In this document: positions 52,122-61,690 of the stretch, in pieces
How the letters are laid out: each line of letters starts with the position of its first letter
How positions within the stretch are numbered: the stretch's first letter is position 1
From: Bacteroidota bacterium
Lineage (GTDB): Bacteria > Bacteroidota > Bacteroidia > Chitinophagales > Chitinophagaceae
Length of the DNA: 64,000 nt
Assembly: GCA_013287475.1 (NCBI GenBank)
Contig: JABDDT010000002.1
Location: forward strand, 24,808-88,807
Reading direction: 5' to 3'
The notes under the pieces: generated by a model
What the model was told of the DNA's origin: nothing
Database searches by the model: none
The model's input: only the letters and a program-made list of their open reading frames with translations
Position numbers and translations under genes: made by a program

Positions 52122-54499
52122 GTGCGTAGTGATTCAACCGGATTCGCAAGCGCTGCTTTCACTGCCTGGAAACTCACCGTGACCAGTGTAATGACTAGCG
52201 CACCAAGGCCTGCCGTAATAAAAATCCACCAGCTTATTTCTGTGCGATAAGTATAATGCTCCAGCCATCCATGCAGATAATACCAGGATACAGGAACTGC
52301 GATCAGCAATGATATCATGACGAGTATCACGAATTCCCTGCTGAGCAGTTTCCACAAATTAAAAACAGAAGCGCCCAGTACTTTGCGCACACCGATTTCT
52401 TTTATGCGCCTTTCCGCCATAAAAGATGCCATGCCAAATAAACCCAGGCAGCTGATAAAAATGGCGAGAATGGCAAATGATGCAGCGAGTTTGCCAATCC
52501 TTTCCTCATCGCCAAACTTCTTCGCGAATTCTTCATCCGTGAATTTATAGTTGAATGGCTGTGAAGGATTATAGGTTTTAAATACAGGTTCCATTTTAGC
52601 AATGGCTTCGTGAGCACTCATCTGAGGATTGATACGTAAGTTGATGACAGGTTGCGCACCAGTTGCCATCACAAACACGGTTCTGGAAATCGGTTCATAA
52701 GGATTTTCCATCAGGAGATCATGCACAATACCCACGATCTGGTAGGGTTTTCCCATCCAGCGAAGTGTTTCGCCCACGGGATTTTTCAAACCCATAAATT
52801 TAACCATCGACTCATTGATGACCATGGCCGCCGTATCCGTACCGAAGTTCCTGGAGAAATCACGGCCTTCCGCAATATTCCATTCGATCGTTTTTCCAAA
52901 TTCATATGAAACATATACTACACCCGCATCTCCCGTTAGGGAAGGATTTTTTCCCTTCCAGTCAAAACCATCATCCCATTCATCCACATAAGTAGGTGCG
53001 CTGGACGATTCGGAAATTTCCGCAATGGCGCCGGATTTTTTCAACTCTTCACGCACCGCCGTTATATTTTTATGAAGATCGTCGGTTGACATGTGCAGCA
53101 TCACCAACCCTTTGCTGGTATATCCCACCGGTCGGTTTTTCGCAAATTCTATCTGACGAAATACGGTGATCGTTCCGATGATCAGCATCACCGAAATAGA
53201 AAACTGAATCACCACCATGGTTTTGCGCGGTATGGATGCAAAACGACCCACATGAATGCTGCCCTTTAATGTTTTCGATGCATCAAAAGAAGATAAATAA
53301 AATGCGGGGTAACTGCCGGCAACAGCGCCGGTAACCAGACCAAACACAATGCCTGCGAGCCAGAACAAAGGCTCAGTCCATGGAATCGACATTTTTTTAT
53401 CGGCCACTTCATTGAAGAATCCGATTGCGGCCTGCGCAAATAAAAGAGATAAAACAAAAGCGATAAAAACATATAACATCGATTCGCCGAAAAACTGTCC
53501 GATCAGCTGGCTCCTCAGCGATCCGATCGCTTTTCGTATGCCCACTTCCCTCGCCCTTTTTTCAGAACGTGCCGTACTCAGGTTCATGAAGTTGATGCAA
53601 GCCAGCAGCAATACAAAACATCCGATGATGCCAAACAACCACACATATGTAATGCGACCGCCAACGTTCTTTCCATTCTTAAAATCATCGTACAAATGCC
53701 ACCTGCTCATCGGATGCAGAAATACCTGTGACTTAAATACCAGTTCCCTTTTGTTTACATGCTGAAGTTTTGAATCTTTAATTTTTGAAGAAACTTTTTG
53801 CATGTCGGCCTGGTCTCTCAACTGCACAAATGCACGGAACATATTGGCGCGCCATGGATCGGATTCTTTAAATGTCCAGTGCGTATTATCCAGGTAAAGT
53901 TTCCAGCTTCCGATAAACTTCATATCTCCAAAATCTGAATTGAAAGGAAGATTTCTATATACACCACTAACTTTTACTGACTGATCATTATCAATTTTAA
54001 TTAGCTGACCCATCGGATCCGCGCTTCCGAATAATATTTTTGCCGTTTCATCGGAAATTAAAATCGAATGTGCATCTACCAAACCTGCGTGTGTTCCTGT
54101 CAGCATTTTTAAATTCAGCATCTCCGTGATGGATGGTTCCGCATAGGCACCGGGAATGGAAATTTTCTTATCTCCTGAGGCAATTACATGATCTGAATTC
54201 CAGGAAGCCATCAAAATATATTTGAAATCGCTGCCGTAATCTTTTCTCAGTTCATCTCCGATCGGATAGGGAAGCGAGCGCTGACTGCCGGTTTCGCCGT
54301 TGAAAGTCTGGCTCTGCATTACTTCTGCGATACGGTTGTAATTTTCAAACTGTTTGTTGAAAGAAAGTTCATCCCGGATCCAGAGTCCGATCAGGAGGGC
54401 GACGGCCATGCCGATGGAGAGACCAGCGATATTGATGAATGAAAAGACTTTATTACGGGAGAAATTCCGCAGCGCGACTTTCAAATAATTTCTGAGCAT
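52115..54499 (-). CDS. FtsX/MacB-type ABC permease without adjacent ATPase
   Basis: This 794-residue permease starts at MLRNYLKVALRNFSRNK (ATG 54499); a 20-residue upstream extension reads through an A-rich heptamer array and is rejected. It has the same layout as the permease at 10366: helix near 21-42, periplasmic domain, three helices with EVGIRKAIGSLRSQL, second periplasmic domain, three helices with EIGVRKVLGASV. No ATPase, adaptor or TolC gene is adjacent. Such stand-alone permeases are numerous in Bacteroidota; the role is unknown. Confidence 0.9.
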   Translation of the reverse strand: MLRNYLKVALRNFSRNKVFSFINIAGLSIGMAVALLIGLWIRDELSFNKQFENYNRIAEVMQSQTFNGETGSQRSLPYPIGDELRKDYGSDFKYILMASWNSDHVIASGDKKISIPGAYAEPSITEMLNLKMLTGTHAGLVDAHSILISDETAKILFGSADPMGQLIKIDNDQSVKVSGVYRNLPFNSDFGDMKFIGSWKLYLDNTHWTFKESDPWRANMFRAFVQLRDQADMQKVSSKIKDSKLQHVNKRELVFKSQVFLHPMSRWHLYDDFKNGKNVGGRITYVWLFGIIGCFVLLLACINFMNLSTARSEKRAREVGIRKAIGSLRSQLIGQFFGESMLYVFIAFVLSLLFAQAAIGFFNEVADKKMSIPWTEPLFWLAGIVFGLVTGAVAGSYPAFYLSSFDASKTLKGSIHVGRFASIPRKTMVVIQFSISVMLIIGTITVFRQIEFAKNRPVGYTSKGLVMLHMSTDDLHKNITAVREELKKSGAIAEISESSSAPTYVDEWDDGFDWKGKNPSLTGDAGVVYVSYEFGKTIEWNIAEGRDFSRNFGTDTAAMVINESMVKFMGLKNPVGETLRWMGKPYQIVGIVHDLLMENPYEPISRTVFVMATGAQPVINLRINPQMSAHEAIAKMEPVFKTYNPSQPFNYKFTDEEFAKKFGDEERIGKLAASFAILAIFISCLGLFGMASFMAERRIKEIGVRKVLGASVFNLWKLLSREFVILVMISLLIAVPVSWYYLHGWLEHYTYRTEISWWIFITAGLGALVITLVTVSFQAVKAALANPVESLRTE

Positions 54500-54530
54500 A
54501 TTGAAAATTAAAAAGTAAAAAGTAAAAAAG
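54500..54530. repeat. Short A-rich heptamer array (AAAAAGT)
   Basis: Three words AAAATTA, AAAAGTA, AAAAGTA in 7-nt spacing lie directly upstream of the permease start, i.e. in its leader on the minus strand. Confidence 0.5.
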
Positions 54531-54644
54531 CCCTCATACATCAGCCAAATAAATGCCATGATGGTAACTGCATATAAATCAAAATATTAGTCCTGCCCTT
54601 AGCAGGAAACTGTCCGGTTTCGATACGCAGACTGTACGTTATAT

Positions 54645-54720
54645 TTCTCCCATATCCCATATCTCATATCTTATATCTCATATCCCATATCTCATATCCC
54701 AAATCGCATATCTTCGCATC
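54645..54720. repeat. Single-arm heptamer array, CATATCC type
   Basis: Words CATATCC, CATATCT, CATATCT, TATATCT, CATATCC, CATATCT, CATATCC lie in the divergent region between the permease and the SDR gene; no opposing arm is present. Its end (TATCTTCGC) resembles the -7 promoter variant. Confidence 0.8.
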
Positions 54721-54835
54721 ATTACCACCTCTTTATAAAATAACGGCCTCCTTCTTGCTTTTGTTCCCGCTTAGACGGGTCGTTGGAATGCGCATGGCGG
54801 GATCCCAACCCAATTATCAAATTTTATAAAGAATT

Positions 54836-55474
54836 ATGGAATCAACATATAAAGTCGCCGTCATTGGTGGCACCGGCAAATCAGGACAGTTTCTCGTTCT
54901 CCATTTATTGAAACAGGGTATACCGATAAAAATGCTTCTTCGGAACCCTGAAAACTTCCAGTTAAAAAGTCCCCTGATCGAAATCGTTAAAGGAGACGCC
55001 AGAGATCCCAGGGCAATTTATTCTTTATTGGAAGGATGCGATGCCCTGATCAGCACACTGGGACAACCCAAAAATGAACCGCCTGTTTTCAGCGATGCCA
55101 CGCGTAATGTGATCGCTGCGATGGAATTTTTTAAGATCAAAAGATATATTGTCATAACAGGAATCAATGTGGATACGCCGCAGGATAAAAAAACTGGCTA
55201 TACGGAAGCAGCGACGGAATGGATGAAGGATAATTATCCGAAGACCACGATGGACAAACAAAAAGAATGGGAGCTGCTGGTTTCTTCGACGCTGGACTGG
55301 ACCCTGGTCAGGCTTCCTTTCATTGATCTTACGGATCAAAAATGCGAAGTGAAAATAAGCCTGGTGGATTGTCTGGCAGAAAAAATAAACGCGACCAGCC
55401 TCGCTGAATTTTTGGTTCATCAGCTGCATGATGAAACTTATATTAAACAATCTCCTTTTATTTCAAACGGATAA
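54836..55474 (+). CDS. NAD(P)-binding SDR/NmrA-like protein
   Basis: This 212-residue Rossmann protein has the dinucleotide motif GGTGKSGQF (near 11-19). KGDARDPRAIYSLLEGCDALISTLG matches atypical SDRs (NAD(P)H-binding family). There is no clear YxxxK catalytic pair, suggesting a binding or regulatory role or a quinone/flavin reductase-like activity. It is convergent with the membrane protein gene on the other strand, with a 12-bp overlap of their 3' ends. Confidence 0.82.
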   Translation: MESTYKVAVIGGTGKSGQFLVLHLLKQGIPIKMLLRNPENFQLKSPLIEIVKGDARDPRAIYSLLEGCDALISTLGQPKNEPPVFSDATRNVIAAMEFFKIKRYIVITGINVDTPQDKKTGYTEAATEWMKDNYPKTTMDKQKEWELLVSSTLDWTLVRLPFIDLTDQKCEVKISLVDCLAEKINATSLAEFLVHQLHDETYIKQSPFISNG

Positions 55475-56212
55475 GTTTAAAATTTTACGCAAAAGATTTT
55501 TGGATGACAGACCGGCGATCACAAAAAATATTCCGCAGAAACCGAGTGCGACAAAGAAACTCGTCCACTGGGGTTCTGTATGCAGATGATTAGCGACCAG
55601 TATACCGTGAAGAAATATCAGCCAGAATAAAAACATAAACCCGAGCAGGGTGCAGGCCAGCCGGGTTTTTATACGGGTAAGAATGCTGAGAGAAGCTAAT
55701 GCAAATGCTGCCCCGACAAAATATGCCAGGAAAACCTTTTGGGGAATCCATGCAGGAATGAGGTCGGCAATATAATCTGCGTACATGAAATGCTGAACGG
55801 CGAAAACCAACAGGGAGAGGGCGAATAATACCCGGCCCCTGGCTGGCAATTTACCGTATCCAGAAATGATAAATGCACCACCGCAAAGTGCGGCATTTTC
55901 AGCGAGGGAAGTCCAGGGTTCGGGATCATGTATCTTAGAAAGCAGGGTGATCAGGTGTGGAATGAAACAAAGAAACAAAAGAAGATAACCGACATATCTG
56001 GCAGCGAATTTATAGCTGGCAGTTCCGATCATTCCCAGCCCGCCAAACAAAAATAAAGTGCTGGTCAGATAGAGGAATAATTTCCTTGCAGGAAATGTAC
56101 GGGAAACAGGAAGCAGCCCGGACATGAAGTCCATGTTTACGAGCTGTATGATTCCGAATGCGATGATGGCGATGGCGAGAAAATACCTGCCTGACTTGTA
56201 GAGATATTGCAT
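55463..56212 (-). CDS. Multi-pass membrane protein (DoxX-like)
   Basis: This 249-residue protein has about eight hydrophobic helices and an internal two-fold pattern: the first half has FGIIQLVNMDFMSGLLP, the second FAVQHFMYADYIADLIPAWIP, as in duplicated DoxX-like four-helix modules. Function is unknown. It follows the response-regulator gene by one base on the same strand and is probably the last gene of the signalling operon starting at 58870, though its product may not take part in signalling. Confidence 0.7.
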   Translation of the reverse strand: MQYLYKSGRYFLAIAIIAFGIIQLVNMDFMSGLLPVSRTFPARKLFLYLTSTLFLFGGLGMIGTASYKFAARYVGYLLLFLCFIPHLITLLSKIHDPEPWTSLAENAALCGGAFIISGYGKLPARGRVLFALSLLVFAVQHFMYADYIADLIPAWIPQKVFLAYFVGAAFALASLSILTRIKTRLACTLLGFMFLFWLIFLHGILVANHLHTEPQWTSFFVALGFCGIFFVIAGLSSKNLLRKILNLSV

Positions 56213-56213
56213 G

Positions 56214-56864
56214 CTAGTCGATCAGGTTATTTTTTACTGCGAAGAAAACCAGTCCGGCCGTGTTTTTGGCGCCGAAACGTTCCATGAGCCGGTCCTTGAT
56301 CGCTTCCACGGTGCGTGGGCTCACATCCAGTTTCTGTGCGATCTCCTGGGCGGTAAATTCCATGCAGATATATTTCACCACTTCCCTTTCACGTTCGCTG
56401 AGGGTGACTTCAGTATTCAGGTTGGGGATCACTTTTGTTCTTGCGTGTGATTTTTTAAGCAGTATACGGTTCACGAAATTATTGAGATAGTATCCCTTGG
56501 AAGTGACTTCCATGATGGCTCTTTTTATTTCTGCGGGGTCGGCGCTCTTCAGTAAATAACCATTGGCTCCGATCTCCATCATATGGCTCACGAAGCGTTC
56601 GTCCTCGTACATGGTGAGTGCGATGATATGGATCTGTGGATATAATTTGGCGATCATCTTGGTGGTCTCAATGCCATCCTTCAGGGGCATGCGCAGATCC
56701 ATCAGGATCACATCGGGCTGTGATACGGCCAGTCCGTCGAGCAGTTCCTGACCGTTCTCTGCTTCCTGTACGAACTTGATATTGCTATAGGCACGCAGGG
56801 AAAGGATTACTCCCTTCCTGAAAATCTTGTGGTCATCGGCAATAGCAACTTTAATGAATCCCAT
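56214..56864 (-). CDS. NarL/LuxR-family response regulator
   Basis: This 216-residue regulator from ATG 56864; the longer frame would begin with TTG. The receiver has phospho-acceptor Asp56 in LMDLRMP, the Thr in ALTMYED and the Lys in YLLKSADP. The C-terminal LuxR helix-turn-helix is TAQEIAQKLDVSPRTVEAIKDRL. It lies 33 bp downstream of its kinase. The DNA here is more GC-rich than the adjacent membrane gene at 57778. Confidence 0.93.
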   Translation of the reverse strand: MGFIKVAIADDHKIFRKGVILSLRAYSNIKFVQEAENGQELLDGLAVSQPDVILMDLRMPLKDGIETTKMIAKLYPQIHIIALTMYEDERFVSHMMEIGANGYLLKSADPAEIKRAIMEVTSKGYYLNNFVNRILLKKSHARTKVIPNLNTEVTLSEREREVVKYICMEFTAQEIAQKLDVSPRTVEAIKDRLMERFGAKNTAGLVFFAVKNNLID

Positions 56865-56897
56865 AGTTTCGATATCAACCCGCAACTAAATTAAGCA

Positions 56898-57746
56898 TTA
56901 ATTGCTTCCGTTGGCAGTCTTCAGTTCATCTTCCCTGTTCAGTTCAATAGTGACTTTATAATAGGTCTGCGACATGTCTTTTTCGAAGAATATTTTACCC
57001 TGCAATACTTTCAGGCGGCTCTGGATATTTTTCAAACCGAGACCAACATTGCTCTTGCCCAGTTTCTCAAAATCATTCTGTGTGAGTCCCCGCCCATCGT
57101 GATGTAATCGTATAAAAAACCGCTGGCCACTTGTATTCTGCGTTAAGTGGATGAAGCTGGCATTGCTGTGCTTGAGGATATTGTTAACGAGCTCCTGTAT
57201 GATACGGAAAATGATGAGCTCATTCTCGGCTTTGAGGCGTTCGCGGTAATCGTGAAAACGCGAGCTGGCATTCATGCTGCCCGAGCCACTGATCTTCTGA
57301 AAGAGGTCATTTACGGCGGATTCGAGACCGAAATTCTTGAGTGTCGGTGGCATGAGACTGTGGGAGATGTTGCGTATCAGCTGGATGGTATCGTCGATGA
57401 TCTGTTTGGCATTGTAGATGCTCTGGAGCTGAGTCTGTTTATCCAGGTTCACGAAATTCTCGTTGAGGTAGAGACGGGCAGTGGCAAGGAGCGGGCCGGC
57501 ATCGTCGTGGAGGTCGGCGGCAATGCGCTGGCGTTCCTCTTCCTGGAGGCGGATGGAAGCGTTGAGCAGGGTCTTTTGCTGGTCCTGTTCCATGCGTTGC
57601 AGCTGTTGCTGGTAGCGGATCACTTTGCGCTGGTGAAAGCTGATGAACACGATCAGTCCGATCGTGAGGGCCAGCATACCAATCGTGCCGAAAAACAGCA
57701 CCATTGAAATATTGTTATCCGGGCTTAAGGCTTGCAGTAGTACCAT
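56898..57746 (-). CDS. Sensor-less NarX-type histidine kinase
   Basis: This 282-residue kinase of the HisKA_3 type has one transmembrane helix (about 13-37) and only about a dozen residues outside, so it has no sensor domain. His80 lies in RIAADLHDDAGPLL. The ATPase part contains IIQELVNNILKHS and a degenerate G-box region (HHDGRGL, NVGLGLKNIQSRL). It is cotranscribed with the membrane protein at 57778 and the regulator at 56214, so the membrane protein could supply the sensing part. Confidence 0.92.
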   Translation of the reverse strand: MVLLQALSPDNNISMVLFFGTIGMLALTIGLIVFISFHQRKVIRYQQQLQRMEQDQQKTLLNASIRLQEEERQRIAADLHDDAGPLLATARLYLNENFVNLDKQTQLQSIYNAKQIIDDTIQLIRNISHSLMPPTLKNFGLESAVNDLFQKISGSGSMNASSRFHDYRERLKAENELIIFRIIQELVNNILKHSNASFIHLTQNTSGQRFFIRLHHDGRGLTQNDFEKLGKSNVGLGLKNIQSRLKVLQGKIFFEKDMSQTYYKVTIELNREDELKTANGSN

Positions 57747-57777
57747 TAGGAAGGGTCAGGGTTTTAGAGATGATTGT

Positions 57778-58455
57778 TTACCGGTCATTTGGGCTGGTAT
57801 AATCAACAGAATGGCTTTCAGGGGTTGCGGACTTTTTATTCTGATATCGATATAATAAAAACGCTGTAGAAAACAATATATTAGTCAATATATTACTATA
57901 GTTAGTAATAATCCAATATTCGTTCATTTCTTTAACTGACAAATGATTAGCTATAATAAATAAGAATAATGTACATGCAACGTAAAGAAGGAGGGCTATT
58001 ACGATAAGAAATTCTGGATTAAAAATATTAATTGAATCTTCTACAGGTTGTTTCATTTTAGAAATGAAATAAATTAGACACAATGCAAGAATTACAACCT
58101 CGCTAATAAAACTTAAAAAAGAATTGTATTGATCATGATTAGTTCTATTTAAACTAAAAAAAACTATATAAAAAATTATAGAGATAACTATAATCGTCAA
58201 TCTTACGATACGAAGCTTAATAGTTAAATAAAAAAAATATGATAATAATGAATATTCAACGAACGTAAATATATTCCACAAAAAAAATTTGTGTTCTGTA
58301 GCCCATTCCGAAGTTGCTAAGAAACCGTCCGATATTAAAGAAGCTATGCTATAAAAAAAAATTACCCAGAATCCCTTTATATGTGTTTTAGAACAACACA
58401 ATATAAAAAAAATTATGGGTAACAATGAGGATAGCAAACTGATTTTGGGAACCAC
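57778..58455 (-). CDS. Seven-helix membrane protein next to a sensor-less kinase
   Basis: No named family is recognised. This 225-residue protein, strongly AT-rich at the DNA level, has seven hydrophobic segments (about 4-19, 27-43, 58-77, 82-101, 112-129, 143-167, 186-200). The segment FVEYSLLSYFFYL aligns with LVEISILLYFIHS in the partial gene at 63695, and the last two helices resemble the protein at 61645. The annotated start is GTG; the frame is open for 16 more hydrophobic codons upstream. I infer a split sensor for the kinase 31 bp downstream. Confidence 0.75.
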   Translation of the reverse strand: MVPKISLLSSLLPIIFFILCCSKTHIKGFWVIFFYSIASLISDGFLATSEWATEHKFFLWNIFTFVEYSLLSYFFYLTIKLRIVRLTIIVISIIFYIVFFSLNRTNHDQYNSFLSFISEVVILALCLIYFISKMKQPVEDSINIFNPEFLIVIALLLYVACTLFLFIIANHLSVKEMNEYWIITNYSNILTNILFSTAFLLYRYQNKKSATPESHSVDYTSPNDR

Positions 58456-58510
58456 TCTATTTAGGATTACCCAAATATAGAAAGTTACAATCAGAATTAC
58501 TACTTATATA

Positions 58511-58870
58511 CTATGAAAACCAGTTAATTCCCGTTTGACCTCTATCCGCAGACATCCCTTCCGTTACTGCAAGTTTACCATGATCATTTACAGTCGTAAT
58601 TTCAAGAATGTTTTTTCCCTTTACATCAATGCCAGCATAAACTAGTGTTTTAACTCCAGATTCATTTATTGCGTCAAAAAAGCGAATTCCAACGCATCCT
58701 GGTTGTGCCAATAGTTCTTCAATAATTTTTCTTCCAATGACATAAGATTTTGATTCATCTAAATACTTATCATGATGATCTTTGACCATCTTAGCAGCTA
58801 ATTCATGAGAAATCTGTTCGCCAATACTTTGGTAGTTTACCTGTTCTTTAACTAGTGATTCTTTGTTCAT
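58511..58870 (-). CDS. Conserved-looking hypothetical protein, first gene of signalling operon
   Basis: This 119-residue soluble protein has no recognised named family. A helical N-terminal half (IGEQISHELAAKMVKDHHDKY) precedes a beta-rich second half (GCVGIRFFDAINESGVKTLVYAGIDVKGKNIL) with a single Cys in QPGCVGIRF. The pattern seems familiar from Chitinophagales genomes but I cannot name it. It lies 55 bp upstream of the seven-helix gene on the same strand and could be a cytoplasmic ligand-binding or scaffold component. Confidence 0.7.
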   Translation of the reverse strand: MNKESLVKEQVNYQSIGEQISHELAAKMVKDHHDKYLDESKSYVIGRKIIEELLAQPGCVGIRFFDAINESGVKTLVYAGIDVKGKNILEITTVNDHGKLAVTEGMSADRGQTGINWFS

Positions 58871-59151
58871 AATCAGAGTTTTGAAGTTTTTTATCTCGAA
58901 AGACCACGTAATTAAACCCTAAAAAAAAGATTCAACAACGCTTAGGATACAGGTTAAAAACCCTTAAATTGCCTGAGATTCAGACTAGTAGAGGCTTTTA
59001 GTAAATATACGAAGAAAAAGTCCAAGTAGAAGTTAAGTAAAGTTCCGGTAGCCGAATCGTATTTATACGGTCGGTTTTTTAGATTTATTTAGGAAAGGGT
59101 GTTGAAAATAAGCTGGTTATCCCCAATTCGAAAAGAATTGTGGATAAGTAG

Positions 59152-59161
59152 AAACCCTTAG
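59152..59161 (+). promoter_or_regulatory. AAACCCTTAG motif in the signalling region
   Basis: This is an exact copy of the decamer found upstream of both T9SS paralogues (18731, 20891); a related AAACCCTTAA lies at 58958-58967 in the same region. Confidence 0.35.
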
Positions 59162-59274
59162 AAGGTCGAAAAGAAATTTAAAAACGGGGAGATTTGTATT
59201 TATTCAGTTCATCCTGAATGCGGAAATTACAATTAATCAAGGGTTTCCGCGTTTATTTTGAGAAAAAAGAAAAA

Positions 59275-59404
59275 AAGTTGACTGATACCGGACTTTATAG
59301 TTTTTCAAGGAATTGGAAGATCTTACTGGACGGTAAGTTTGGACATTGGATGGTTCGGGCAAAGGCGCTATCAATCAACTTTGTAAACCAAATGTACATT
59401 TAAC
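59275..59404 (+). repeat. MITE-like element, copy 1
   Basis: About 130 bp with ends AAGTTGACTGA (59275-59285) and TCAATCAACTT (59371-59381), followed by conserved TAAACCAAATGTA. It aligns along its length with the reverse complement of 63260-63391. It carries TGGACGG and GGACATTGGA blocks common to both. No transposase. It could be a non-autonomous transposon or a conserved non-coding RNA. Confidence 0.65.
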
Positions 59405-59559
59405 AAAATCTCTAAACCAGAGCAGTATTGCCCATTTTCAATTATTCGGTAAATACCTTATCCATAGTAAAATTGCTATACTCTAATCACACATTTTAGC
59501 ATATTATAATAAATCATCATAATCTGAACGCATAGTAACAATTTTACAACCAATCCCTT

Positions 59560-60219
59560 ATGAGTGCGGAATTAGTAATTAAAGTGGCCATAGCTGACGA
59601 TCATAAGATTTTCAGGGATGGCATTAAGATGGCTTTGAAGGATAAGGATTATTTAAAGATAATATGGGAAGCAGAAGACGGAAGGGACCTGGTACATAAA
59701 ATGCTTTTGAAAAAACCGGATGTATTACTCATGGATATCCGGATGCCTGAAGTGGATGGGATAAATGCAATTGGTATATTAAGAAAGGAATATGAAGAAG
59801 TAAAGATAATTGTACTAACCATGTATGATGACCAGGAGATGATTTCCAAAATGATGGAAATGGGTGCCAATGCATACCTGACAAAAACTACAGACCCCGA
59901 AGAAATATACCAGGCAATTCTTGCCTGCATGAATGATGATTTTTATTTCAATGACCTGGTGAATAAGGCTGTGCTTTCAAAACTACAGACCAAACGTCAG
60001 GTTCGACAGTTTTATCCGGACCCTATTAAATTTTCAGAAAAAGAAGTGAAAATTCTTCGGCTGCTTGCACAGGATAAAACGACAGAAGAAATCTCTAAAG
60101 AAGTTTTCTTAAGTCCCCGCACGATAGAAACCATTCGCCAAAATATGAAGACTAAAGTTGGAGCAAAAACTATTGCCGGACTTATTATGTATGGGATGCG
60201 AAATAAATTGATAGATTAA
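59560..60219 (+). CDS. NarL/LuxR-family response regulator (orphan)
   Basis: This 219-residue regulator has receiver Asp59 in LLMDIRMPEVDG, Thr in VLTMYDDQE, Lys in YLTKTTDP and the HTH TEEISKEVFLSPRTIETIRQNMKT. It resembles the regulator at 62348 most closely (same TKxTDPEExYxAI and KxGAKTxAGLxMYGMRNK pattern). No kinase is adjacent on its strand; it ends one base from the convergent regulator at 60221. Its promoter region includes CCCTTA motifs and the MITE-like element. Confidence 0.92.
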   Translation: MSAELVIKVAIADDHKIFRDGIKMALKDKDYLKIIWEAEDGRDLVHKMLLKKPDVLLMDIRMPEVDGINAIGILRKEYEEVKIIVLTMYDDQEMISKMMEMGANAYLTKTTDPEEIYQAILACMNDDFYFNDLVNKAVLSKLQTKRQVRQFYPDPIKFSEKEVKILRLLAQDKTTEEISKEVFLSPRTIETIRQNMKTKVGAKTIAGLIMYGMRNKLID

Positions 60220-60220
60220 A

Positions 60221-60883
60221 TTAAAAATTGATTGTAACGATCCCACTTTTCACTGCATACATTGCGAGACCCACACGGCTTTTCACATTTAATTTAAGAA
60301 ATAACGCATCCCTATAGTTATCGATGGTTCTTGGACTAATTTTCATTTTTTGAGCAATCTCCTTATAAGTAAGTTCAGATGAGACTAATTTTAAAAAGGA
60401 AATTTCATTTTCATTCAAAATTACAGTTCCCCAAGGCGAATTTTTTGTACCATGGTTTCTCATTAAATTGAAAAGACGACCTGTTACAGATTGTGAACAA
60501 TATATCCCGTTTTTTAAAACGCATTGAAGTGCATTTTTCAATTCTGCCGGGGCAATATCCTTTTTTAAAAATCCCCTAACTCCCGATTTAATCAAATGTA
60601 TCAATGGTTCTGCATCGTACATAGAAAGTATTAATATTTTGATTTCAGAATGATTTTTTGAAATCCAATGAAGTGTTTCATGACCATCCATTTCAGGCAT
60701 ACTAAGATCAAGGATAAGTATTTCAGGAATGTTACCTGAATTTATTTTTTCAATGAATTGCTTGCCATTATCTGCAACCAGAGTAACCAGGAAACCATCA
60801 AATGAATTTATAACAGTTGCTATTACGTCTCTTATCAAAGTATGATCTTCGACCAAGCCGATTTTTACAGGTGACTGAATCAT
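60221..60883 (-). CDS. NarL/LuxR-family response regulator (divergent subtype)
   Basis: This 220-residue regulator has Asp59 in LILDLSMPEMDG, a Ser instead of Thr in ILSMYDAEP and Lys in FLKKDIAP. The HTH is TYKEIAQKMKISPRTIDNYRDAL. It differs from the other three regulators here in both domains. It is 18 bp downstream of the kinase at 60902, its likely partner. The gene is AT-rich like its two upstream neighbours. Confidence 0.92.
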   Translation of the reverse strand: MIQSPVKIGLVEDHTLIRDVIATVINSFDGFLVTLVADNGKQFIEKINSGNIPEILILDLSMPEMDGHETLHWISKNHSEIKILILSMYDAEPLIHLIKSGVRGFLKKDIAPAELKNALQCVLKNGIYCSQSVTGRLFNLMRNHGTKNSPWGTVILNENEISFLKLVSSELTYKEIAQKMKISPRTIDNYRDALFLKLNVKSRVGLAMYAVKSGIVTINF

Positions 60884-60901
60884 TTTGAATTAATATTTTA
60901 A

Positions 60902-61690
60902 TTAAAAAGGTGTTGTCACAATAATCTTAGTTCCATTTCCAATTGTACTGTCAATATGAATTTCTGCTCCAATCTGTTTGGCCCTATTTTGCATATTATA
61001 TATTCCACCAATATGATGAGGCCCGGAAAATTGGTCATTTATGTTGAACCCCTTCCCATTATCCTCAATCTGAAGTTTTAATGAGTTTTTAGAATAATTG
61101 AGACATATGGTTATTGCCGTTGCATTTGCATGTCGTATAATATTGTTAACGGCTTCTTGTACAATACGAAACAGAAAAACTTCTTTGGTCTCGTCAAGCG
61201 TAATAGGATCACCATTTACATGTAATTGAGTATTAAGTTTTCCTCCTCTCCGCAAATATCCGACCTGCATTTCAATTGATTTTTTTAGACCACCATTCTT
61301 TATAATTTCAGAATTCAATTTCCGCCCTATATGGCGAAGATTGTCAAGGGTTAATTCCAAAAGCTCTGAAGTTTCGTTAATGCCTTCTTTAGTTTCATAA
61401 TTTTCATGTGTGTCCAAAGTATTTAAAATCATTTTGGCAAGAGAAATAGACTGGCCTACATTATCATGAATTTCTCTTGAAATTTCCTGAGAGATTTGTT
61501 CCTGAATTTCCAATTTTGTTTTATACAATTCTCTTTCATGTTCCATTTTAACAGCTATCATATCAAGGGCAAATCCCTTTTGTTTTTTCTTGATAAAGAA
61601 AAGTATAATAATGATGAAACTAACTACTACTAGGATAAATAGGGTTATAAAGGAAAAGACTGCAATTGCTTCTGATTTGGAGATGGACAT
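60902..61690 (-). CDS. Sensor-less NarX-type histidine kinase
   Basis: This 262-residue kinase has one transmembrane helix (about 9-34), no extracytoplasmic domain, a short coiled stretch, and His75 in EISREIHDNVGQS. The ATPase has IVQEAVNNIIRHANA, DNGKGFN and GGIYNMQNRAKQIG. It is a second example beside 56898 of a kinase with no sensor. Its start overlaps the upstream membrane-protein gene by 46 bp, suggesting translational coupling of the two. Confidence 0.93.
   Translation of the reverse strand: MSISKSEAIAVFSFITLFILVVVSFIIIILFFIKKKQKGFALDMIAVKMEHERELYKTKLEIQEQISQEISREIHDNVGQSISLAKMILNTLDTHENYETKEGINETSELLELTLDNLRHIGRKLNSEIIKNGGLKKSIEMQVGYLRRGGKLNTQLHVNGDPITLDETKEVFLFRIVQEAVNNIIRHANATAITICLNYSKNSLKLQIEDNGKGFNINDQFSGPHHIGGIYNMQNRAKQIGAEIHIDSTIGNGTKIIVTTPF

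Larger units (their letters stand above)
58871..59559. other. 689-bp regulatory region without a convincing gene
   Basis: It separates the operon starting at 58870 (minus) from the regulator at 59560 (plus). It holds AAACCCT at 58914, AAACCCTTAA at 58958-58967, AAACCCTTAG at 59152-59161 and the repeat element at 59275-59404. A 61-codon frame (59218-59403) runs through that element and is not regarded as a gene. Confidence 0.6.

Noticed and set aside
59218..59403. 61-codon frame ending near the repeat element
   Set aside because: Most of it is the MITE-like element, and the second copy (63260-63391) has stop codons in the matching frame.
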